5,736 nucleotides of DNA from JAXDLH01 sp034666705 (GTDB taxonomy: Bacteria > Chloroflexota > UBA6077 > SHYK01), in NCBI GenBank assembly GCA_034666705.1, contig JAXDLH010000445.1, forward strand, positions 1-5,736, read 5' to 3'. The position numbers and the translations under genes are program-made. The notes under the pieces are model-generated. The model was not told the origin of the DNA, did not search any database, and saw only the letters and a program-made list of their open reading frames with translations. Of this stretch, positions 3,915 through 5,736 are shown in pieces (positions within the stretch are counted from its first letter, which is position 1; each line of letters opens with the position of its first letter).

Positions 3915-5483
3915 ATGCGACTCTGGCGACTTCCCTGGCTTCTGGCACCGACGCTGGCCATCATCCTGCTCGGCGCGCTGGCGGCTGCACCCACCACCGG
4001 CACCTACGCGCAGAACGACTGCAAGAACGCGGCGGGCGCGCCGTGCTCGCCCACACCGACGCCGGGCTGTCAGCCTGGTATTGCCGCCAATCCCAACTGT
4101 GAGCCCACGAAGGCGCCGACGAACACGCCGCCGTGCGAACGGGCGGCGACGAGCGTGAACTGCGAGCCAACCAAGACCTCTACGCCCTCGCCAACGGCCA
4201 CCCCGCCGTGCGAGCGAACGGCTGGCGCCAATCAGACCGGCGCCAACCAGCCCTGCCCGACGGCCAGCCCAACTGCGCCGCCGTGCGACCGGCCCTCGAC
4301 CGCCGCAAACCTGCAATGTTCGACAGCCACGCCGACCGCGGTACCGTGCAATCCGCTGGCGGTGACGGCGAACTTCCCGTGCCCGTCGCCCACACCACCA
4401 TGCAATCAGTTGGCGGCGACGGCGAACGTCCCTTGTCCGACGCCGACGCCACCGTGCGAGCGGTCGGCAGCCGGCGCCAATCTGCCCTGCCCAACGGCCA
4501 GCCCGACGGCGCCGCCGTGCGACCGGCCGTCGATTGCCGCCAACGTGCCGTGTGCATCTCCAACACCGCCGTGCGATCAGCCGACGGCCGCAGCCAACCT
4601 CCCGTGCCCAACCAAGACGCCGGAAGGTACACCCCCGTGCAATCCCGACGCGACCGGCGCCTGCCCCACGCCGGTGGGGACTCCACCATGCGATCAGCCG
4701 ACGGCCGCGTCGAATCTGCCGTGTCCGACTCCGACGCCCGCAGCGCCGCCGTGCCTGCCGACGGTTGCCGCGACGGTGCCATGTGTGCCGCTCACCGTCG
4801 TGGGAATCGCGCCCCACGCCGCGTTCGTGGACCAGGTGTTCATGGACCTGCTCGGGCGGAGTGCGGATCCGAATGCGATGAACCTCTTCGTGGAGCAACT
4901 CGATCGCGGCGCGATGTCGCGCATGGACTTCGCCCGGCTGATGATGAGCAGCCCGGAGTACCGGACGAAGCTGGTGCAGGGCTGGTTCCACCAGTTCCTG
5001 GGCCGCGATGCCGACCCCGAGGCGCTCAGCTTCTTCCAGGGCGCGCTCGACGACGGCGCCTCGAATGGGATCCTCATCGGCTTGCTGGTCAGCTCCGACG
5101 AGTACTTCGAGGTGCGCGCCGGCGGCGACGAGCAGATCCTCATCGGGCTGCTCCTCCCGGCCATCCTCGGTCGTGACGCCACCCCGGAGGAGCTCAACTC
5201 CTTCACGGAGATGCTGGATGGCGGCGCTACCCACCAGGACATCGCCATGCTGCTCCTCAGCAGCCAGGAATACCGGATGCACCTGGTGCAGGGCTGGTAT
5301 CAGCAGTTCCTCGGCCGCGACGCCGATCCAACCGGGTTGACCCTCTTCACCGGGGAGCTCGACGGCGACGGCAGTGTGGATGTCGCCGTGCAGGCCCAGA
5401 TCATCGGCTCGCAGGAGTACTTCGACCACGCCATCCTCGCGCACGGCGCAGGCGGCGGCGCAGGCAAGACCCCAGAATCCTGA
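3915..5483 (+). CDS. Secreted Cys-repeat, Thr/Pro-rich protein with C-terminal DUF4214-type domains
   Basis: This encodes 522 residues. Residues 1-33 form a Sec signal peptide (MRLWR, hydrophobic core to about residue 25, likely cleavage near TYA-QN). Residues 36-290 contain 13 units, each with one Cys pair, often C-x10-C (for example CDRPSTAANLQC), separated by Thr/Pro linkers such as PTPTPP. All 26 cysteines of the protein are here. From about 303 to 511 the motif LGR-x-A-D/T-P occurs four times, starting at L313, L362, L418 and L466. This makes two units of about 105 residues, each with two half-repeats (pattern QFLGRDADP ... SSxEY), as in DUF4214, a family frequent in extracellular and surface proteins. 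No C-terminal membrane segment or sortase-type anchor is present. The Cys pairs probably form disulfides after export, giving a rigid stalk presenting the helical DUF4214 part; this is inference. No enzymatic motif is seen. Confidence 0.9.
   Translation: MRLWRLPWLLAPTLAIILLGALAAAPTTGTYAQNDCKNAAGAPCSPTPTPGCQPGIAANPNCEPTKAPTNTPPCERAATSVNCEPTKTSTPSPTATPPCERTAGANQTGANQPCPTASPTAPPCDRPSTAANLQCSTATPTAVPCNPLAVTANFPCPSPTPPCNQLAATANVPCPTPTPPCERSAAGANLPCPTASPTAPPCDRPSIAANVPCASPTPPCDQPTAAANLPCPTKTPEGTPPCNPDATGACPTPVGTPPCDQPTAASNLPCPTPTPAAPPCLPTVAATVPCVPLTVVGIAPHAAFVDQVFMDLLGRSADPNAMNLFVEQLDRGAMSRMDFARLMMSSPEYRTKLVQGWFHQFLGRDADPEALSFFQGALDDGASNGILIGLLVSSDEYFEVRAGGDEQILIGLLLPAILGRDATPEELNSFTEMLDGGATHQDIAMLLLSSQEYRMHLVQGWYQQFLGRDADPTGLTLFTGELDGDGSVDVAVQAQIIGSQEYFDHAILAHGAGGGAGKTPES
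4020..4784 (+). repeat. Degenerate tandem coding repeats, 13 Cys-pair units
   Basis: Units of roughly 18-25 codons share the pattern PPC-D/E/N ... AAN-x-PC-P-T. Some are near copies at DNA level: 4251-4310 matches 4485-4544 at 53 of 60 bases by hand count, 78 codons apart. The CDQPTAA-type units beginning near 4571 and 4689 are also close. This suggests growth by segmental duplication rather than single-unit slippage. Confidence 0.75.
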
Positions 5484-5489
5484 TCCTAT

Positions 5490-5531
5490 GTGTTGCGGGC
5501 CGGCCTCCGTGCGGAGGTCGGCCCGCAACAC
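5490..5531. terminator. Strong 19-bp hairpin after the secreted-protein gene
   Basis: GTGTTGCGGGCCGGCCTCC (5490-5508) pairs with 5513-5531 over all 19 positions, with one G-T pair and the loop GTGC. It begins seven bases after the stop codon. No T run follows on the plus strand, so it is either a U-less intrinsic terminator or a 3'-end stabilising structure. If the minus-strand ORF at the right edge is real, it would lie between converging genes. Confidence 0.6.
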
Positions 5532-5589
5532 CGACTCGCAACGTTGGGGCGCCTTGAGCGACCGACAATAGGCGGGGCCGACGCGAGAG

Positions 5590-5736
5590 TCAAACCACCC
5601 GAACGATGAATTCGGCCATGCTGCAGCGGCGGAACCTGGCCTTGCAGGCCGACTGCTTCAGCTCGTCCCACATGATGCGACCTACTGCCGGGCGCTCGAC
5701 ATCGGTCTGTCGGTAGGGGCGGTGGGGTGCCGCGGG
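5590..5736 (-). CDS. Possible partial ORF at the right window edge
   Basis: The minus strand is open from the edge for 48 codons to TGA (5592-5590), including RIMWDELKQSACKARFRRC and a hydrophobic end EFIVRVV. I do not recognise a family. The visible length is too short to separate coding from chance in GC-rich DNA. The position, converging on a strong hairpin, is the only supporting context. Confidence 0.2.
   Translation of the reverse strand, partial: PAAPHRPYRQTDVERPAVGRIMWDELKQSACKARFRRCSMAEFIVRVV

Noticed and set aside
4020..4784. A CRISPR-like array in the regularly spaced repeats.
   Set aside because: The repeats are degenerate, in frame and encode Cys-pair units; there are no identical repeats with unique spacers.
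4133..5176. A 347-codon plus-strand frame overlapping the secreted-protein gene.
   Set aside because: It is a shifted reading of the Cys-repeat gene, low in complexity, with no start signal.
3789..5531. A 580-codon open frame on the minus strand opposite the secreted-protein gene.
   Set aside because: It is Arg-rich, lacks any domain, and mirrors the repeat gene; such antisense frames are common opposite GC-rich repetitive genes. The plus strand has a signal peptide, ribosome binding site and DUF4214-type repeats.

Overview
The window is GC-rich bacterial DNA. Most genes look ordinary, but several are broken pieces, so it reads as an accessory stretch eroded by insertion and deletion. The source cannot be fixed from the sequence. 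A secreted protein with long Thr-Pro linkers and DUF4214-type repeats, high GC, and an IS21-type remnant fit a Chloroflexota-like organism; this is a weak inference.

Layout from left to right: (1) the 3' end of a short-chain dehydrogenase/reductase gene (+, to 329). (2) Converging on it, a fused remnant of a ParD/ParE toxin-antitoxin pair (-, 335-689). The first 17 or so codons of the antitoxin are joined out of frame to a toxin lacking its N-terminus. (3) An intact SRAP/YedK/HMCES-type gene (-, 761-1486), an abasic-site DNA-protein crosslink factor with all four known active-site residues. (4) The 3' part of a gene encoding carboxypeptidase-regulatory-like beta-sandwich repeats (+, 1684-2121); its homology begins abruptly in mid-domain. 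(5) About 390 bases with no convincing gene. (6) An intact HigA-like XRE-family antitoxin (-, 2515-2847), preceded by only the last 25 codons of its RelE/HigB-like toxin. The rest of the toxin is replaced by (7) a decayed IS21-family remnant (+, about 2921-3209): the C-terminal part of the IstB ATPase with a frameshift and an internal deletion, followed by two terminal direct repeats. (8) About 700 bases holding an inverted repeat, an unrecognised ORF (-, 3428-3670), and a 26-base sequence that also occurs at the 3' end of the antitoxin gene. (9) The largest gene (+, 3915-5483), a secreted 522-residue protein: signal peptide, 13 Cys-pair repeats with Thr/Pro linkers (26 cysteines), then two DUF4214-type units. 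It is followed by a 19-bp hairpin. (10) A possible partial minus-strand ORF at the right edge.

The genes do not form one pathway. The recurring theme is two independent toxin-antitoxin loci, each inactivated differently: one by internal deletion across both genes, the other by loss of the toxin next to an IS remnant. The most unusual intact gene is the Cys-repeat/DUF4214 secreted protein. I saw no CRISPR array, rRNA or tRNA.
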